Source: Allomuricauda sp. (GTDB lineage: Bacteria; Bacteroidota; Bacteroidia; Flavobacteriales; Flavobacteriaceae). From it: DNA of 64,000 bases. The stretch spans positions 806,001-870,000 of the forward strand of contig RHLF01000001.1 in NCBI GenBank assembly GCA_003712125.1, read 5' to 3'. Made by a program: the position numbers and the translations under genes. Below are positions 1 to 9,439 of this stretch, in pieces. The stretch's first letter is position 1. Every line of letters begins with the position of its first letter. A model generated the notes under the pieces. That model was given only the letters and a program-made list of their open reading frames with translations, had not been told where the DNA came from and did not search any database.

Positions 1-769
1 GTGCCAAAGCCAGGGCATAATAAAAAAAAGGCTGTAAGGGATACTCTTCAACGGCTGAACTGGCCAATTCATAAACCTTTTCAATATTCATGGTTGAAAT
101 ATATCCTGCTAGCGCTAACTGAATTTCTTCTACAGGGTTGACTGCAACCGTATTTTGCGGTGTTTCGCCAACAACCACTGGGTCGTCTGAGGAAAGGTGT
201 TTTATCTTATCTATTGAATCGGTTATTTTAAGTCTCAATTCTTCCAGCTCCTTTGTTCTTTTTAATCCTTTTACTATTTGTAAAGCAGCATCATAGCGCT
301 TGCTTTTGAAATAGATGTTGGCCAAATTTTGCTGTAAAAAAGGATTGTCAAAAGGAATACGCTCTTTTTTCATTTCGAGCGCAGTACCCTGTCTTTCCAA
401 AATGGTGTTTAAGGTATTCAAATACCAAAAGTTTGCCGGTTCTGAATTTAGCGCCTCAATGCCGTATTGTTCAGCCAAAACATACTTTTTGTCCAGTAAA
501 TTTACCTTGGCCAATTCATGGTCAATAGATGAGTCGTCGGGTCTAAGCTGCTTGCATTCCAATAAAAGGTTGGCTGCCCTATCGTAATTTTGAATCCCTT
601 TTTGTTTTAGCGCTTCGAAGAAAGCTTCTTGGAAATCATCGGTATATTCCTCTAAAAACACTTCGGCACTTTCTTCCTGATCAATAGGCTGCTGGTCTTC
701 TTGTGCAGCAACCGTTAGGGCCATCAAAACTAATAGCAGTAGTAAAACCCTATGTAATTGCATCTTCAT
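1..769 (-). CDS. TPR-repeat protein, secreted or periplasmic (3' end off window)
   Basis: An open frame runs from an ATG at 769 to the window edge (256 codons visible), so the C-terminus is missing. The product begins with a basic/hydrophobic stretch ending in an Ala-Ala before Gln at about residues 20-23, which reads as a signal peptide. The rest consists of helical repeats of tetratricopeptide type (for example around residues 45-75 and 105-135), usually protein-protein scaffolds. The start follows the nucleotidyltransferase by 44 bases on the same strand, so it is probably the last visible gene of the flippase-dut-nucleotidyltransferase run. No enzyme motif is visible; the function is unknown beyond the repeat architecture. 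Confidence 0.75.
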   Translation of the reverse strand, partial: MKMQLHRVLLLLLVLMALTVAAQEDQQPIDQEESAEVFLEEYTDDFQEAFFEALKQKGIQNYDRAANLLLECKQLRPDDSSIDHELAKVNLLDKKYVLAEQYGIEALNSEPANFWYLNTLNTILERQGTALEMKKERIPFDNPFLQQNLANIYFKSKRYDAALQIVKGLKRTKELEELRLKITDSIDKIKHLSSDDPVVVGETPQNTVAVNPVEEIQLALAGYISTMNIEKVYELASSAVEEYPLQPFFYYALALA

Positions 770-813
770 CAGCACCCAAATTCTAAGTAAGCGCGTTTAA
801 TTGTAAGCAGAAA

Positions 814-1830
814 TCATTCCAAAACAGAATAGTCTCCAATGCTAATGGTTTTAAAATCACCATCATATTTTACAAAATTACCAATCATGGCATTATCCAG
901 ATTGGCATTTTTAATTTGTGTTTCATTTTGAATGATGCTGTTTTTAATCGTAGAGTTTTCGATTGTAGTCCCATTTCCAATTGAAACATAAGGTCCAATT
1001 TGTGTATTTCTTAAAACAACATCGTCTCCAATAAAACAGGGCTCGATAATGGTCGCCTTATCCAGGGTCACCGAATTGGACACCAGATTTTCTCCATCAT
1101 GGCTTAAAAAGCCAAGCATCTTTTGATTGGTTTCAACGGTCACGTTTTTGTTCCCACAATCCATCCACTCATCAACCTTTCCCGTCACAAATACCTTTCC
1201 ATCTGCCATCATCCTTTTGATCCCATCATTAATCTGATATTCTCCGCCATTTATGATGTCATTATCTAAGACGAATTGCAGTTCGTTTCTTAACACCGCA
1301 ACATCCTTAAAATAATAAATACCGATTACCGCTTGATCGCTTATGAACTCGGAAGGTTTTTCAACGAGCTCTATGATCTCGTTCCGTTCATTCAGATTGA
1401 CCACCCCATACGCCTCAGGATTATCCACTTTTTTGGTCCAAATTACGCTATCGGCCGTTTTGTCTAGGTTGAAATCTGCACGAATCAAGGTGTCGGCATA
1501 TGCTATTACCGCCGGACCCGAAAGTGATGGCTCGGCACACATAATGGCATGACCGGTACCCTTTGGATCCAATTGCCTGTATATACTAGGTTTTGCACCC
1601 AAGCTTTTTGCAAGGGATTCAAGGCTTGCAACAACGTCCTCACCGAAAAATGCCGGGTCGCCCAAAATGAATGCAATTTCTTCAATGGGCTCACCCAATA
1701 CTTTGGCAATATCGCTAACTAAACGATGCACAATTGGCTGCCCTGCAACCGGTATCAATGGTTTTGGCACGGTCAAGGTATGAGGTCGTAGTCGTGAGCC
1801 GCGTCCTGCCATTGGAACAATTATCTTCAT
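814..1830 (-). CDS. Sugar-phosphate nucleotidyltransferase (NTP_transferase family)
   Basis: 338 residues. The N-terminus has the nucleotide-binding signature GRGSRLRPHT at residues 9-18 and the PKP lysine motif at 22-24; the AYADT metal-site motif lies near residue 112. The last ~90 residues are short repeats with isoleucine/valine every sixth position, consistent with a left-handed beta-helix as in GlmU/RmlA-like enzymes. The family makes NDP-sugars from sugar-1-phosphate and NTP in the cytosol; the exact sugar cannot be read from the sequence. It follows dut by 39 bases and sits near a flippase, so a role in cell-surface sugar supply is likely. Distinct from the RfbA encoded at 41291-42148. 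Confidence 0.85.
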   Translation of the reverse strand: MKIIVPMAGRGSRLRPHTLTVPKPLIPVAGQPIVHRLVSDIAKVLGEPIEEIAFILGDPAFFGEDVVASLESLAKSLGAKPSIYRQLDPKGTGHAIMCAEPSLSGPAVIAYADTLIRADFNLDKTADSVIWTKKVDNPEAYGVVNLNERNEIIELVEKPSEFISDQAVIGIYYFKDVAVLRNELQFVLDNDIINGGEYQINDGIKRMMADGKVFVTGKVDEWMDCGNKNVTVETNQKMLGFLSHDGENLVSNSVTLDKATIIEPCFIGDDVVLRNTQIGPYVSIGNGTTIENSTIKNSIIQNETQIKNANLDNAMIGNFVKYDGDFKTISIGDYSVLE

Positions 1831-1869
1831 ACTAAAAGTTTCTTGTTTAAGCGTTAAAAGGTTTTTGTA

Positions 1870-2304
1870 TTATTTTGTTCCGGTGCTGCCAAAACCCCCT
1901 GTGCCCCTATCCGTAGAAGATAATTCTTCAACTTCAATCCATTCGGCACGTTCGTGTTTTGCAATGACCAACTGGGCAATACGCTCCCCATTTTCGATGG
2001 TAAAGTCTTCACTTGAAATATTTGCCAAAATGACACCTATTTCTCCGCGATAATCAGCATCAATAGTTCCTGGTGAATTCAATACAGTAATTCCCTTTTT
2101 GGCAGCCAAACCGCTACGAGGACGAACTTGAGCTTCAAGCCCTTTCGGCAACTCAATAAAAAGTCCGGTTTTGACAATCACCCTTTCTAAAGGTTTCAAC
2201 GTAATGGATTCGGAAATATTGGCTCGCAAATCCATTCCGGCAGAAGCTTGGGTTTCATAGTGCGGTAACGGATGTTCTGATTTGTTTACAATATTAACTT
2301 TCAT
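1870..2304 (-). CDS. dut: dUTP diphosphatase
   Basis: 144 residues, normal length for the trimeric dUTPase. All five conserved motifs are readable: AGMDLRA (22-28), RSGLAAKKG (63-71), [15 protein letters not shown] (76-90, with the catalytic Asp and uracil-stacking Tyr), RIAQLVI (108-114) and the C-terminal [10 protein letters not shown] (133-142). The enzyme hydrolyses dUTP to dUMP and pyrophosphate, keeping uracil out of DNA and feeding dTMP synthesis. Its start overlaps the end of the upstream flippase gene by 11 bases, so it is probably co-transcribed and translationally coupled. Confidence 0.97.
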   Translation of the reverse strand: MKVNIVNKSEHPLPHYETQASAGMDLRANISESITLKPLERVIVKTGLFIELPKGLEAQVRPRSGLAAKKGITVLNSPGTIDADYRGEIGVILANISSEDFTIENGERIAQLVIAKHERAEWIEVEELSSTDRGTGGFGSTGTK

Positions 2305-3748
2305 CTTTCAAAAATAGCCTTCTGAGGGCAGCGCCTTCCAGTTTGTAAATAAGTCCCAAAAATAGCAAAAGCAGTAAGGAGCCGGCTATTAAATTTCTAT
2401 TAAAAACATAGAATGAGAGTGCCGAAAATACAATCGAAATACCACCATAGAAAAGTATCTTTCTAAGGTTGTAAGGTATCGGATAGTGCTTTCTTCCAAA
2501 GTAATAGGAAAGCATCATCATACTGCCATAAGCCGCAAGGGTTGCCAAGGCAGAAGCCAAATAACCAATTTTTGGAATTAATAAGATGTTCATCAACAGG
2601 GTTATTATCGCCCCAAACGATGAAATATAGGCACCATATTTAGTCCGATCTGTAATCTTATACCATACGGAAAGGTTGTGATATATTCCCAAGCAAAAAC
2701 TAGCCAATAATATTATGGGTACTATTTCTAAGGCCTCCCAATACGTGCTATTTCGAATTAAGAGTTTTCCTAAAAGATCAATGTAAACCACCACAAATAG
2801 AAGAATAAAGCTTCCAATGATCACAAAATAATTCGTGATTTGTGCATAGGTCAGTTGTGGGTTTTCTTTCTTAGCTTGGCTAAAAAAGAAAGGTTCCACA
2901 CCTAGCCTAAATGCAGTACCAAATAAGGTCATAAACAAAGCCAGTTTATAGCAGGCACCGTATTTCCCCGCTTCGCTTTCAGAGACCATTTCGGTCAGTA
3001 AAATTTTATCGACCACCTCATTAATGGTAAAGGCAATGCCTGCTATTAATACAGGAAAAGCATAGTTGAGCATTTTTTTCCAAAGGGAGGCGTCGAAAAC
3101 ATAACTCGTTTTAAAATATGCCGGTGAAACAATCACAAGTGTGACCGCACTGGCGACGATGTTTGAAATAAAAATATATTGGATTTCAAAATCTTCCTGA
3201 TAAATAGATGTAAAGAACGCACTGCCTTTGCCTGCCATTTTGGGCAAGACCAAAAGAAAAAACAGGTTTAAACTCAGGTTTATGGCTACATTTAAAGTTT
3301 TGATCCAGGCATACTTCAAAGGCTTTTCCTTGGCTCGCAATAAAGCGAAGGGAATCACGGCCAGCGCGTCCAAAACCAAAATATAGGCCGTAAATTTTAT
3401 AAAATCACTCTTGATGTTTGTCCATGAAGCAATGGCATCCTTAAAAAGAAGGGCGATCAATAAAAAGACGATCGAAGTTGTCAATAGGGAAATGAGTGCT
3501 GTGGAAATAACATTTTTCTTTTTCTCGTCAGAATGATAAAACCTGAAAAAGGCTGTTTCCATTCCATAGGCCAAAAAAACATTGAAAATGGCAATCCAAG
3601 AATAAATGTTTATGTACTGTCCATAACCTGACGCCTGCTCAAAAACTGTGGTATACAAAGGCAACAAGAACACGGAAAGTACCCTAGGTAAAACTGTGGC
3701 CAGACCGTAAATGAAAGTCTGCTTAAAAAGTTTTAGCAATGCAGCCAA
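2294..3748 (-). CDS. Polysaccharide/lipid flippase (MATE/MOP superfamily, Wzx-like)
   Basis: 484 residues with about 12-14 hydrophobic segments spread along the whole length and short charged loops, the profile of the polysaccharide_synt / MurJ-like MOP superfamily. The N-terminus ([19 protein letters not shown]) is typical of O-antigen exporter-type proteins. These inner-membrane proteins move undecaprenyl-linked glycans across the membrane. It is the first gene of a run with dut, a nucleotidyltransferase and the TPR protein, and is separated from the upstream lipoprotein gene by a hairpin at 3767-3791. A second flippase lies inside the polysaccharide locus at 38597-39868, so this one probably serves another glycan. 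Confidence 0.85.
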   Translation of the reverse strand: MAALLKLFKQTFIYGLATVLPRVLSVFLLPLYTTVFEQASGYGQYINIYSWIAIFNVFLAYGMETAFFRFYHSDEKKKNVISTALISLLTTSIVFLLIALLFKDAIASWTNIKSDFIKFTAYILVLDALAVIPFALLRAKEKPLKYAWIKTLNVAINLSLNLFFLLVLPKMAGKGSAFFTSIYQEDFEIQYIFISNIVASAVTLVIVSPAYFKTSYVFDASLWKKMLNYAFPVLIAGIAFTINEVVDKILLTEMVSESEAGKYGACYKLALFMTLFGTAFRLGVEPFFFSQAKKENPQLTYAQITNYFVIIGSFILLFVVVYIDLLGKLLIRNSTYWEALEIVPIILLASFCLGIYHNLSVWYKITDRTKYGAYISSFGAIITLLMNILLIPKIGYLASALATLAAYGSMMMLSYYFGRKHYPIPYNLRKILFYGGISIVFSALSFYVFNRNLIAGSLLLLLFLGLIYKLEGAALRRLFLKDES

Positions 3749-3766
3749 AGAAATGATCTTATAAGA

Positions 3767-3791
3767 AACCCCGAAGCATTACTTCGGGGTT
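3767..3791 (-). terminator. Hairpin terminator after the 3824-4309 lipoprotein gene
   Basis: Perfect 10-bp inverted repeat (3767-3776 and 3782-3791, AACCCCGAAG / CTTCGGGGTT) with a 5-base loop. On the minus strand it is followed by a T-rich stretch (TTTCTTAT). It separates the lipoprotein gene from the flippase gene on the same strand. Confidence 0.6.
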
Positions 3792-3823
3792 ATATGTTAT
3801 GGTAAAAGTAGCCAAATTAATCG

Positions 3824-4309
3824 CTATTGGTATATCAATGGTTTTTTCTCTTTTATCCCAACCAATTTAAAGTATTTCACCTTATCGCCATCCAAATAAC
3901 TTAATACGCATTCATCTTCTTGAAGCTCGAATGGTATTTTCTCGTTTAGTTTTGGCGGTGTATTGCCCACTTCCTTTTTCGAATCGGCATGCATGACCAT
4001 GTCGGGTTTTTCCATATTGGTATTTTTGAAATTCGCCTCCGCGAACCATGATCCATCAATTGACTTCAGACTTACTTCGGCTATTTTACCCCTGAAATAC
4101 GCTTGTTGCAACTTCATTTCATCCATATTTTCCTCTAATAAGGGAACTTGAAGTAAAATGCCTGAACCGCTCTCAGCCCGACCTCCTGACCATCTTTGGC
4201 AAGTCGCTTCTCCTACTTCAAAAGGTGCATTTTCAACAAGTTTCTTTTGAGAACTGCAACCAGTAAATGAAAAACCAAGTATCAAAATGATGTATGTAAT
4301 TGCTTTCAT
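3824..4309 (-). CDS. Small predicted lipoprotein, unknown function
   Basis: 161 residues. A lipoprotein signal peptide ends in FTGC with the lipidated Cys at residue 18, followed by SSQKK. The mature part has a GGRAESGSG segment near residue 45 and no catalytic motif I recognise. The gene is monocistronic: its own promoter (4330-4358) lies upstream and a hairpin lies downstream. It is probably anchored in the periplasmic face of an envelope membrane. It looks like a conserved flavobacterial hypothetical protein, but I cannot name the family with certainty. Confidence 0.8.
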   Translation of the reverse strand: MKAITYIILILGFSFTGCSSQKKLVENAPFEVGEATCQRWSGGRAESGSGILLQVPLLEENMDEMKLQQAYFRGKIAEVSLKSIDGSWFAEANFKNTNMEKPDMVMHADSKKEVGNTPPKLNEKIPFELQEDECVLSYLDGDKVKYFKLVGIKEKKPLIYQ

Positions 4310-4329
4310 AGTCTAAATTTTATGCTTTT

Positions 4330-4358
4330 CAAAGATATAAAACCAAAATTGGTGCCAA
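4330..4358 (-). promoter_or_regulatory. Bacteroidota-type promoter for the 3824-4309 lipoprotein gene
   Basis: On the minus strand a TTTGG box (TTG at 4358-4356) is followed after 18 bases by TATCTTTG (4337-4330), matching the flavobacterial TTG-N17-23-TAnnTTTG consensus. The start codon at 4309 is about 20 bases downstream. The -33 box begins only 5 bases past the atp terminator stem. Confidence 0.7.
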
Positions 4359-4390
4359 ACAAAAAAGCCCTTGTTTCCAAGGGCTTTCTC
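4358..4390 (-). terminator. Rho-independent terminator of the atp operon
   Basis: A perfect 10-bp stem (4364-4373 AAAGCCCTTG, 4378-4387 CAAGGGCTTT) with a 4-base loop. On the minus strand it is followed by a run of six T. It sits 19-45 bases after the atpG stop codon. Confidence 0.88.
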
Positions 4391-4408
4391 TATACTCAAT
4401 CTTAGTTC

Positions 4409-5269
4409 TTAATTGTTCAATGCTTCGGCTCCGCCAACAATCTCAAGAATTTCGTTGGTAATGGCCGCTTGCCGTGCTTTGTTATAGGTCAATGTTAATT
4501 GATCTTTCAACTCACCCGCATTATCGGTGGCCTTATGCATAGCAGTCATACGCGCCCCATGCTCACTGGCAAATGAATCTCGAATTGCCTTAAACAACTG
4601 TGTTTTCAATGATTTTGGAATCAGCTGCTCAACAATTTCAACCTTAGATGGTTCAAAAATATAATCAGCACTTGAAGAAGCCTCGCCCTCAATTGGTGCA
4701 ATGGGTAAAAATTGTTCGGTAGTCACGATTTGTGTAGCCGCATTTTTGAAACGGTTATAGATCAAGTCGATTCTGTCATATTCGCCCTCTGTGAACAATT
4801 GCATCATGTTCTCAGCAATTGTAGCCACATTGTCAAAGGTCAAATCATCAAATATTTCGTTGTGATTTGAAACGATATTGAACTTTTTACCTAAAATATC
4901 ATTTCCTTTTTTGCCAATGGTCACAAAATCAACTTGTTTACCTGCATAACTTCCTTGTGTAAGCGAAACACTTTCTTTAATGATGTTTGAGTTAAATGCA
5001 CCACAAAGTCCTCTGTTGGAAGTCACCGCAACGAGCAACACTTTTTTTACATCGCGTTCCACAGCATATTGACTGCCTGAATCGCCGTCCAAACTTGCGC
5101 TTAAGTTCTGAAGGAGTTCTGTAAGTTTATTCGCGTAAGGTCGCATGGCGGTAATGGCATCTTGTGCCTTTTTCAACTTCGCAGCAGATACCATTTTCAT
5201 GGCACTGGTAATCTGCATTGTTGATTTTACCGATGCAATCCTATTCCGTATTTCCTTTAAGTTCGGCAT
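4409..5269 (-). CDS. atpG: F1 ATP synthase gamma subunit
   Basis: 286 residues. The N-terminal helix (LKEIRNRIASVKSTMQIT) and the C-terminal ARQAAITNEILEIVGGA helix are the two halves of the rotating coiled coil that defines the gamma subunit. It couples proton flow through Fo to catalysis in the alpha3beta3 head at the cytoplasmic membrane. The gene is last in the operon and is followed by a strong terminator. No atpD (beta) or atpC (epsilon) follows, unlike in most bacteria; in Bacteroidota these two genes usually lie elsewhere on the chromosome. Confidence 0.97.
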   Translation of the reverse strand: MPNLKEIRNRIASVKSTMQITSAMKMVSAAKLKKAQDAITAMRPYANKLTELLQNLSASLDGDSGSQYAVERDVKKVLLVAVTSNRGLCGAFNSNIIKESVSLTQGSYAGKQVDFVTIGKKGNDILGKKFNIVSNHNEIFDDLTFDNVATIAENMMQLFTEGEYDRIDLIYNRFKNAATQIVTTEQFLPIAPIEGEASSSADYIFEPSKVEIVEQLIPKSLKTQLFKAIRDSFASEHGARMTAMHKATDNAGELKDQLTLTYNKARQAAITNEILEIVGGAEALNN

Positions 5270-5281
5270 TGAAAAAAAGTA

Positions 5282-6862
5282 TTATGCTTGATACTTGCTG
5301 GCCAAATCCTTGCACACTGCTGTCAAGGTATCGGTAACCTCGTCAGTTAATTTACCTGATTTTAGGGTATCTAAAACATCCCTGTGTTTTGCGTTCAAAA
5401 ATTCAAGAAAATCCCTTTCAAATTCCTTCACCTTACTCACCGGAACATCACGCAACAAGTTTCTAGAACCTGCGAAGATAATGGCCACCTGATTTTCTAC
5501 GGTAAAAGGATCGTTTTGGGCTTGCTTCAAAATCTCAACGTTCCTACGCCCTTTCTCGATTACGTTTAAGGTTGCTGCATCAAGGTCAGAACCAAATTTT
5601 GCAAACGCTTCAAGCTCGCGGAACTGGGCTTGATCTAATTTCAAGGTACCCGCAACTTTCTTCATGGATTTGATCTGAGCAGACCCACCCACACGGGAAA
5701 CCGAAATACCTACGTTAATTGCAGGACGTACCCCTTGGTTAAATAAATCTTGCTCCAAGAAAATCTGACCGTCTGTAATCGAAATTACGTTTGTTGGAAT
5801 ATAGGCCGAAACGTCACCAGCCTGTGTTTCAATTACCGGCAATGCCGTTAGCGAGCCCCCACCTTTAACTTTTTTCTTCAAGGATTCAGGAAGGTCGTTC
5901 ATGTTTTTGGCAACACTGTCATCAGCAATCACTTTTGCAGCACGTTCTAACAGTCTTGAGTGCAAATAGAAAACATCACCAGGGTATGCTTCACGTCCTG
6001 GAGGTCTTCTTAAAAGAAGGGAGACCTCACGATAGGCAACAGCTTGTTTTGATAAATCATCATAAATAATCAAGGCTGGTCGACCTGTATCCCTAAAATA
6101 CTCCCCAATAGCAGCTCCAGCAAATGGCGCATATACCTGCATTGGTGCAGGATCAGATGCATTGGCAGCAACGATTGTCGTATACGCCAAGGCGCCCTTA
6201 TCTTCCAATGTTTTGGCTATGGCCGCAACTGTTGACGCTTTTTGCCCAACCGCAACATAAATACAGTAAACAGGCTCTCCAGCATCAAAAAATTCTTTTT
6301 GGTTAATAATGGTATCAATACAAACGGTGGTCTTACCTGTTTGACGGTCACCAATTACCAACTCCCTTTGTCCACGACCAATAGGAATCATGGCATCAAT
6401 TGCTTTAACTCCAGTTTGCAGCGGTTCGTTAACCGGTTGACGATATATTACACCCGGAGCTTTTCGCTCCAAGGGCATCTCGAAAGTTTCTCCTGCAATA
6501 GGTCCCTTTCCGTCGATGGGGTTCCCCAAGGTATCCACAACACGGCCCACAATACCTTCACCAACATTTATTGAGGCAATGCGCTGGGTTCTTTTGACGG
6601 TTGCCCCTTCCATAATCTCTTTTGATGGTCCGAGCAATACCACACCAACATTGTCTTCTTCAAGGTTCAACACAATTCCTTGCATACCCCCATCAAATTC
6701 TACCAATTCACCGTATTGTGCATTTGAAAGACCATACACACGGGCAATACCATCTCCAACTTGAAGTACAGTACCCACTTCATCCAATGAAGCAGTTGCC
6801 TCGAAACCTGATAATTGTTTTTTCAATATTGCTGATACCTCAGCTGCTTTTACTCCTGCCAT
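5282..6862 (-). CDS. atpA: F1 ATP synthase alpha subunit
   Basis: 526 residues. The P-loop GDRQTGKTT lies near residue 171, and the alpha-subunit signatures [21 protein letters not shown] and the arginine-containing [13 protein letters not shown] near residue 370 are intact. It forms the non-catalytic nucleotide-binding positions of the F1 head. The gene lies 12 bases upstream of atpG and 1 base downstream of atpH, consistent with tight operon packing. Confidence 0.98.
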   Translation of the reverse strand: MAGVKAAEVSAILKKQLSGFEATASLDEVGTVLQVGDGIARVYGLSNAQYGELVEFDGGMQGIVLNLEEDNVGVVLLGPSKEIMEGATVKRTQRIASINVGEGIVGRVVDTLGNPIDGKGPIAGETFEMPLERKAPGVIYRQPVNEPLQTGVKAIDAMIPIGRGQRELVIGDRQTGKTTVCIDTIINQKEFFDAGEPVYCIYVAVGQKASTVAAIAKTLEDKGALAYTTIVAANASDPAPMQVYAPFAGAAIGEYFRDTGRPALIIYDDLSKQAVAYREVSLLLRRPPGREAYPGDVFYLHSRLLERAAKVIADDSVAKNMNDLPESLKKKVKGGGSLTALPVIETQAGDVSAYIPTNVISITDGQIFLEQDLFNQGVRPAINVGISVSRVGGSAQIKSMKKVAGTLKLDQAQFRELEAFAKFGSDLDAATLNVIEKGRRNVEILKQAQNDPFTVENQVAIIFAGSRNLLRDVPVSKVKEFERDFLEFLNAKHRDVLDTLKSGKLTDEVTDTLTAVCKDLASKYQA

Positions 6863-6863
6863 T

Positions 6864-7403
6864 TTATAGACTATTTGTAAATTCTCGTTTTAATTTATTC
6901 AATTTATTTGCAACACTTGCATCGTATTGGAGGTCACCAACTCGTAAGATGAACCCGCCGACAATACTTTCGTCTACTTTGTTTTGAAGTGTCACTTTAT
7001 TGCCTGTCATTTTTTTGACTTGGGCCAATACTTTCTTCTCTAAATCAACAGTCATGGGAACCGCTGTGGTCACATGGGCGACATCTTCACCTTTTAATTT
7101 TTCGTGAAGAATTATGTATTTGTAGGCCACCTCCTGTAACAAGGCGATACGTTTGTTGTCTGCCAAGGTAGTTACCAAGCCCGAGGTAATTGCATGGCTC
7201 CCTTTAAAAACTTCGGCTAAGGTCTTCTTCTTTACTTCAGTTTTTAAAACCGGGCTTTCCAATAACTGTTGCAGTTCTTGGCTTCCATTTATCGTGGTGG
7301 CGATAGTTCGCATATCACCCTCAACCTTGTCAGCTGCCTTTTTTTCAACTGCAAAATCTAAAACCGCTTTGGCGTATCGTATGGCTGCTCTGCTTTCGCT
7401 CAT
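6864..7403 (-). CDS. atpH: F1 ATP synthase delta subunit (OSCP)
   Basis: 179 residues, the normal length. The N-terminal helical domain starts [17 protein letters not shown], and the C-terminal part has [22 protein letters not shown], the usual OSCP/delta hallmark. It links the F1 head to the b-subunit stator. It lies between atpF and atpA with gaps of only 6 and 1 bases. Confidence 0.95.
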   Translation of the reverse strand: MSESRAAIRYAKAVLDFAVEKKAADKVEGDMRTIATTINGSQELQQLLESPVLKTEVKKKTLAEVFKGSHAITSGLVTTLADNKRIALLQEVAYKYIILHEKLKGEDVAHVTTAVPMTVDLEKKVLAQVKKMTGNKVTLQNKVDESIVGGFILRVGDLQYDASVANKLNKLKREFTNSL

Positions 7404-7409
7404 CTTGCC

Positions 7410-7910
7410 TTAGTTTAACTTGGCGTCATCCAACAAGTTTTCAACCAACTTTTGTTGTTTCTTTTTGTCGGACAATTCTCCTTTGATCACTTTCTCCGCG
7501 ATATCGATAGAAAGATTGGCAACTTGTGATTTAATATCAGCAACTGCTGCTTTCTTTTCGCTTTCGATAGTAGCTTGGGCCTTTTGAATCATTTTGTCAC
7601 CTTCTACCTGTGCCTGTTCTTTGGCATCAGAAATCATTTTTTCCTTGATTTCACGAGCCTCCTTTAACATGGCCTCCCGTTCTGCGCGAGCTTCCTTCAA
7701 TAACTTCTCACTATCAGCGGTTACATTCTGCATTTCCTTTTTGGCCTCTTCAGCTGCATCCAAAGCATTTTTGATGCCTTCTTCACGATCATTAACCGCT
7801 TTCAAAATAGGTTTCCAAGCAAACTTCCACAGCAAGAAAAGCAGTAGACCAAAAAGCAAGGTTTGCCATACAAAAAGTCCTAGTGAAAACTCGTTCAATA
7901 ATTTTTCCAT
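7410..7910 (-). CDS. atpF: Fo ATP synthase b subunit
   Basis: 166 residues: one N-terminal membrane helix (about residues 8-28), followed by a long Ala/Glu/Lys-rich amphipathic helix typical of the stator b subunit. It has a conserved KPILKAVNDREEGI segment right after the membrane span. It joins Fo subunit a to the delta subunit on F1. It lies between atpE and atpH in the operon. Confidence 0.95.
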   Translation of the reverse strand: MEKLLNEFSLGLFVWQTLLFGLLLFLLWKFAWKPILKAVNDREEGIKNALDAAEEAKKEMQNVTADSEKLLKEARAEREAMLKEAREIKEKMISDAKEQAQVEGDKMIQKAQATIESEKKAAVADIKSQVANLSIDIAEKVIKGELSDKKKQQKLVENLLDDAKLN

Positions 7911-7990
7911 GTGCTTATTCTAATTTAAAATCTTTAAACAAAGCATGGGCCGCAACCAACCGTTACGGCCTTTTGCCTTTAGATTACTGA

Positions 7991-8182
7991 TTATACTGCA
8001 AATAGTGCAGCAAAACCAATTCCTTCGATCAATGCAGCAGCAATCAACATCGCTGTCTGGATTTTACCGTAAGCTTCAGGTTGACGGGCGATAGCCTCCA
8101 TAGCAGAACCACCGATTCTACCAATACCAAGACCAACACCGATTACAACTAAACCTGCACCTACCATAATTGGAATTTCCAT
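7991..8182 (-). CDS. atpE: Fo ATP synthase c subunit
   Basis: 63 residues forming two membrane hairpin helices. Helix 1 carries the glycine-rich VIGVGLGIGRIGG packing motif. Helix 2 has the ion-binding carboxylate at Glu53 in ALIEGIGF, and the polar loop RQPE is at 33-36. The residue after the Glu is Gly rather than Ser/Thr, so a proton rather than sodium ring is more likely (inference). The subunit forms the rotor ring in the cytoplasmic membrane. Confidence 0.96.
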   Translation of the reverse strand: MEIPIMVGAGLVVIGVGLGIGRIGGSAMEAIARQPEAYGKIQTAMLIAAALIEGIGFAALFAV

Positions 8183-8215
8183 ATCTATCTAGTTTAAAAA
8201 TTAAATATTCAGTTT

Positions 8216-9346
8216 CTACAGATGTGCCAACTCGGGCTCATCATCATGCCCATGATCATGCTCATGTTCTTCAGAGGCAAATCCGAAATACAACGCACTC
8301 AACATGGTAAATATATAGGCCTGTAGCAATGCTACGAGAACTTCAATCAATGAGATGGCAAAGGCAAGACCAAATGATAACGGACTGCCAATCCAGCTTT
8401 TAAATATGAACATTAACCCGATCAAACTCATCAAAACGATGTGGCCCGCTTGCATGTTTGCATACAGACGAATCAAAAGAGAAAAGGGTTTTATGAACAA
8501 TCCTAAAATTTCAATCGGAACCAAAATGATATATAAGGGTATTTTGGCATACCAGGGCATCGAATCTCCTAGCGGGTTAAATTGGTGCATCCAATAATCC
8601 TTGGTTCCCGTAAAATTAGTGATCAGAAACACCATTAAAGCCAAAGCAAATGTGATGGCGATGTTGCCCGTAACATTAATTCCTAATGGCGTCATGCCAA
8701 ACATGTTCAAGAACCAAATGAAAAAGAAAATGGTCAACAAAAAGGGCATGTATTTTTTATAGCGCTTTTCACCAATGTTGGGTCGTGCGATATCATCACG
8801 TATGTATAAGACAATAGGCTCAAAGAACCTTCCTGCACCTGTGGGTATTCCATTGTTTTTGGCATAGGAGCGGGCAAGACTCGTAAACAACCACAACATT
8901 AGCAAACCGGTGACCATAATCATGACCACATTCTTGGTAATGGAAAAGTCCAAAGGCTTTACATTGGTCGGATGATGTTCTTCATCATAATTGATGGTGC
9001 CCGATGCATCTGTCTTGTATATCTTACTGTGATAGAGCTTGTAGTAATTGCCGTCTATCTCGGCCAAGGTTTCCCCGTGATGGAATTTTGAAGAAGAAAA
9101 TACTTTAAGCCCATTGTCCCAAAGAATTACCGGCAACGGAAAACCAATGTATTTATGCTCCCCATTCTCTTTGGTGTATGAAAAAAGAGAGAAATCATGG
9201 GCATCTTGCAAGTGGTGTTGAATGTATTCTTTGATTTCGGTCTTGAGGTCTTTCCCCTCCTCATGGGAATCTTCTTTGGCAAAGACTCCTTGTACGAAAA
9301 ACAACACGAGTGTCGCTATAATCCCTTTCAAAAATCTCATTCGCAT
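8216..9346 (-). CDS. atpB: Fo ATP synthase a subunit, long N-terminal form
   Basis: 376 residues from the ATG at 9346, chosen because it gives a clean signal-like N-terminus (basic MRMRF, hydrophobic core, then VFAKEDS); an upstream in-frame start at 9382 would add 12 residues ahead of it. About 110 extracytoplasmic-type residues precede the conserved five-helix domain. The essential Arg lies in SLLIRLYANMQAGH. This long form is typical of Bacteroidota versus about 270 residues in E. coli. The C-terminus is His/Asp/Glu-rich (EEHEHDHGHDDEPELAHL). The subunit forms the proton half-channels against the c ring. Confidence 0.95.
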   Translation of the reverse strand: MRMRFLKGIIATLVLFFVQGVFAKEDSHEEGKDLKTEIKEYIQHHLQDAHDFSLFSYTKENGEHKYIGFPLPVILWDNGLKVFSSSKFHHGETLAEIDGNYYKLYHSKIYKTDASGTINYDEEHHPTNVKPLDFSITKNVVMIMVTGLLMLWLFTSLARSYAKNNGIPTGAGRFFEPIVLYIRDDIARPNIGEKRYKKYMPFLLTIFFFIWFLNMFGMTPLGINVTGNIAITFALALMVFLITNFTGTKDYWMHQFNPLGDSMPWYAKIPLYIILVPIEILGLFIKPFSLLIRLYANMQAGHIVLMSLIGLMFIFKSWIGSPLSFGLAFAISLIEVLVALLQAYIFTMLSALYFGFASEEHEHDHGHDDEPELAHL

Positions 9347-9379
9347 AGTGCTCAAAATATCGGTCTTCAAAAATCGGTG

Positions 9380-9387
9380 CAAATGTA
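9380..9387 (-). promoter_or_regulatory. -7 element upstream of atpB
   Basis: TACATTTG on the minus strand matches TAnnTTTG, 33 bases before the chosen atpB start and inside the 93-base gap between the upstream small membrane protein gene and atpB. No good TTG box is seen at the expected distance. A weak internal promoter is possible. Confidence 0.3.
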
Positions 9388-9439
9388 CGCCTTACTTCAA
9401 AAAGAAAAAAGCTTTAAGCACTTTATTTTCAGAGGTTTT

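Noticed and set aside
1506-1709. Overlapping alternative-frame ORF within the nucleotidyltransferase
   Set aside because: It lies wholly inside a well-supported gene in another frame and has no family features.
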